A DNA stretch of 64,000 nt, from assembly GCF_002873455.1 (NCBI RefSeq), contig NZ_MCUN01000010.1, positions 62,001-126,000 on the forward strand, given 5' to 3'. Made by a program: the position numbers and the translations under genes. The DNA comes from Vibrio splendidus. GTDB taxonomy: Bacteria; Pseudomonadota; Gammaproteobacteria; Enterobacterales; Vibrionaceae. Shown here piece by piece: positions 63,125 to 64,000 of this stretch; positions within the stretch are counted from its first letter, which is position 1, and every line of letters starts with the position of its first letter. Under the pieces are notes generated by a model, which saw nothing but the letters and a program-made list of their open reading frames with translations, did not search any database and had not been told where the DNA came from.

Positions 63125-64000
63125 CTATTTCGCTTTCGTACCAAACAGACGCAAACGGCTGATACCGCCATCTGGGAATATGTTTGCACGTACGTGGGTA
63201 ATCGCACCAAGGTCGTTAACCTCAGAAATGAATTCGTGAATTTCGTGCGCTTGCAGCTTTTGTGCTGGCAACAGTTCACGCCAGAATAGGCTTTGTGTTT
63301 CTACTTGGTCGTCGGTACCGCCTTTAACGTAAGCCGCTTGAATTGAGCAGCTGTCTGGGTAGTTACCTTTGAAGTGGGCTGTATCAACAACGATGCGTTC
63401 GATGCTGCCTGGGTGGCCTAGTGCCACAATTACCCAGTCGTTACCCGGTGTACGACGACGTGCTGTTTCCCAGCCATCACCCATGTTTTCACCGCGGCCT
63501 GGGCCTAAGATGTTGGCTTTGTTGCCGTAGTGCTCATCGCTACATGCCAATGCTCGGCCACCGTGTTCAACCGATGCTAGGTCAACTTGTTGCTGAGAAT
63601 CTATTGCTTCCCAATCGACACTTGGTCGGCCATAAACACGTAAGCGCGCGACACCGCCGTCTGGGTAAATGTTCAAACGTAGGTGCGTAAAGACTTGGTC
63701 ACTTTCGATTGCTTCAAGATGATGATGATCACCTTGTAGTGCCATTGAAGGCAGAATTTCTTGCCACTCTGTTGAATCAGTTGGTTCACCTTGTGGTGAA
63801 TAACACGCGTCAATTGATGCCGAAGGTGGGAAGTTACCGGTGAAGAATGAGGTATCAATATCAACGCCAGCAATAGTGCCAGCTAGGCCAAGGCGAACGA
63901 CACAGTAGTCGTAACCTTCACCACGTTTACGTCTGCTTTCCCAACCGTCCATCCACTTGCCGTTATCGTCGTATAAGTCGTCTTTCCACTCTGGCGCTGC
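63125..64000 (-). CDS. alc: allantoicase (partial)
   Basis: This gene runs off the right edge; 291 residues are visible. Allantoicase hydrolyses allantoate to ureidoglycolate and urea. The two tandem allantoicase repeats are clear: [17 protein letters not shown] with [15 protein letters not shown] in the first, and [17 protein letters not shown] with [16 protein letters not shown] in the second, each ending in a [19 protein letters not shown]-like block. The frame is still open at 64000 and the usual N-terminus lies outside. It is the first visible gene of the alc-allA-puuD operon. Confidence 0.95.
   Translation of the reverse strand, partial: AAPEWKDDLYDDNGKWMDGWESRRKRGEGYDYCVVRLGLAGTIAGVDIDTSFFTGNFPPSASIDACYSPQGEPTDSTEWQEILPSMALQGDHHHLEAIESDQVFTHLRLNIYPDGGVARLRVYGRPSVDWEAIDSQQQVDLASVEHGGRALACSDEHYGNKANILGPGRGENMGDGWETARRRTPGNDWVIVALGHPGSIERIVVDTAHFKGNYPDSCSIQAAYVKGGTDDQVETQSLFWRELLPAQKLQAHEIHEFISEVNDLGAITHVRANIFPDGGISRLRLFGTKAK

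Overview
This 64-kb window reads as chromosomal DNA of a marine gamma-proteobacterium of the family Vibrionaceae, most likely a Vibrio of the Splendidus type. The reasons are the protein types (fructose-family PTS block beside an AraC regulator and manA, DUF4144 and CLCA_X proteins, MipA/OmpV porin-like protein, purine catabolism genes), the moderate GC content and the compact operons with AGGA-type ribosome binding sites. I see no tRNA, rRNA, IS element or CRISPR array. Both ends cut a gene: a PTS EIIA-EIIC gene at the left edge and allantoicase at the right edge.

Layout. 0-12 kb is a sugar PTS block: three related fructose/mannose-family permease sets (EIIA-EIIC at the left edge with a separate EIIB and an HPr-EIIA fusion; a fused EIIABC next to mannose-6-phosphate isomerase; and a split EIIA plus EIICB), an AraC activator and a Na+/solute symporter. 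12-14.6 kb holds a divergent murein-peptide pair (oligopeptide-binding protein and MpaA). 15.0-17.1 kb is an AT-rich two-gene ATPase + DUF4435 module that looks like a PARIS-type anti-phage system. 17.3-21.8 kb has an SMR efflux protein, the formaldehyde detoxification pair frmA-fghA, a small secreted protein and a Nudix hydrolase. 21.9-25.6 kb is an aldehyde dehydrogenase with a good sigma-54 promoter and its divergent AcoR-type activator. 25.7-43.2 kb is a mixed region: photolyase/cryptochrome, chemoreceptor, LysR/GST pair, DUF2975/XRE pair, a periplasmic AGE-fold protein, ferric-reductase-like and flavin reductase proteins, DcuB, HAD and HD hydrolases, and a 3-methyladenine glycosylase.

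43.4-50.8 kb and 61.2-64 kb together encode purine catabolism: a GntR/FCD regulator with TTGTATACAA operators, xdhABC, guaD, then puuD, allA and alc. The two halves are separated by about 10 kb (51-61 kb) that includes an AEC permease, a MerR/CMD pair with a textbook MerR promoter, and a run of accessory genes: MFS, RDD, DUF2846 lipoprotein, a frameshifted GrpB-like gene, and a stand-alone TIR-like protein of the Cap12/Pycsar type.

The most notable items are the PARIS-like pair, the orphan TIR protein, a duplicated three-hairpin RNA element (about 58.7 and 61.1 kb, both read from the minus strand and both ending in a Rho-independent terminator, with compensatory stem changes), an unlisted 42-residue membrane protein, and a series of short tandem duplications in intergenic DNA. 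Together with the sigma-54, GntR and MerR sites they allow several testable regulatory assignments.
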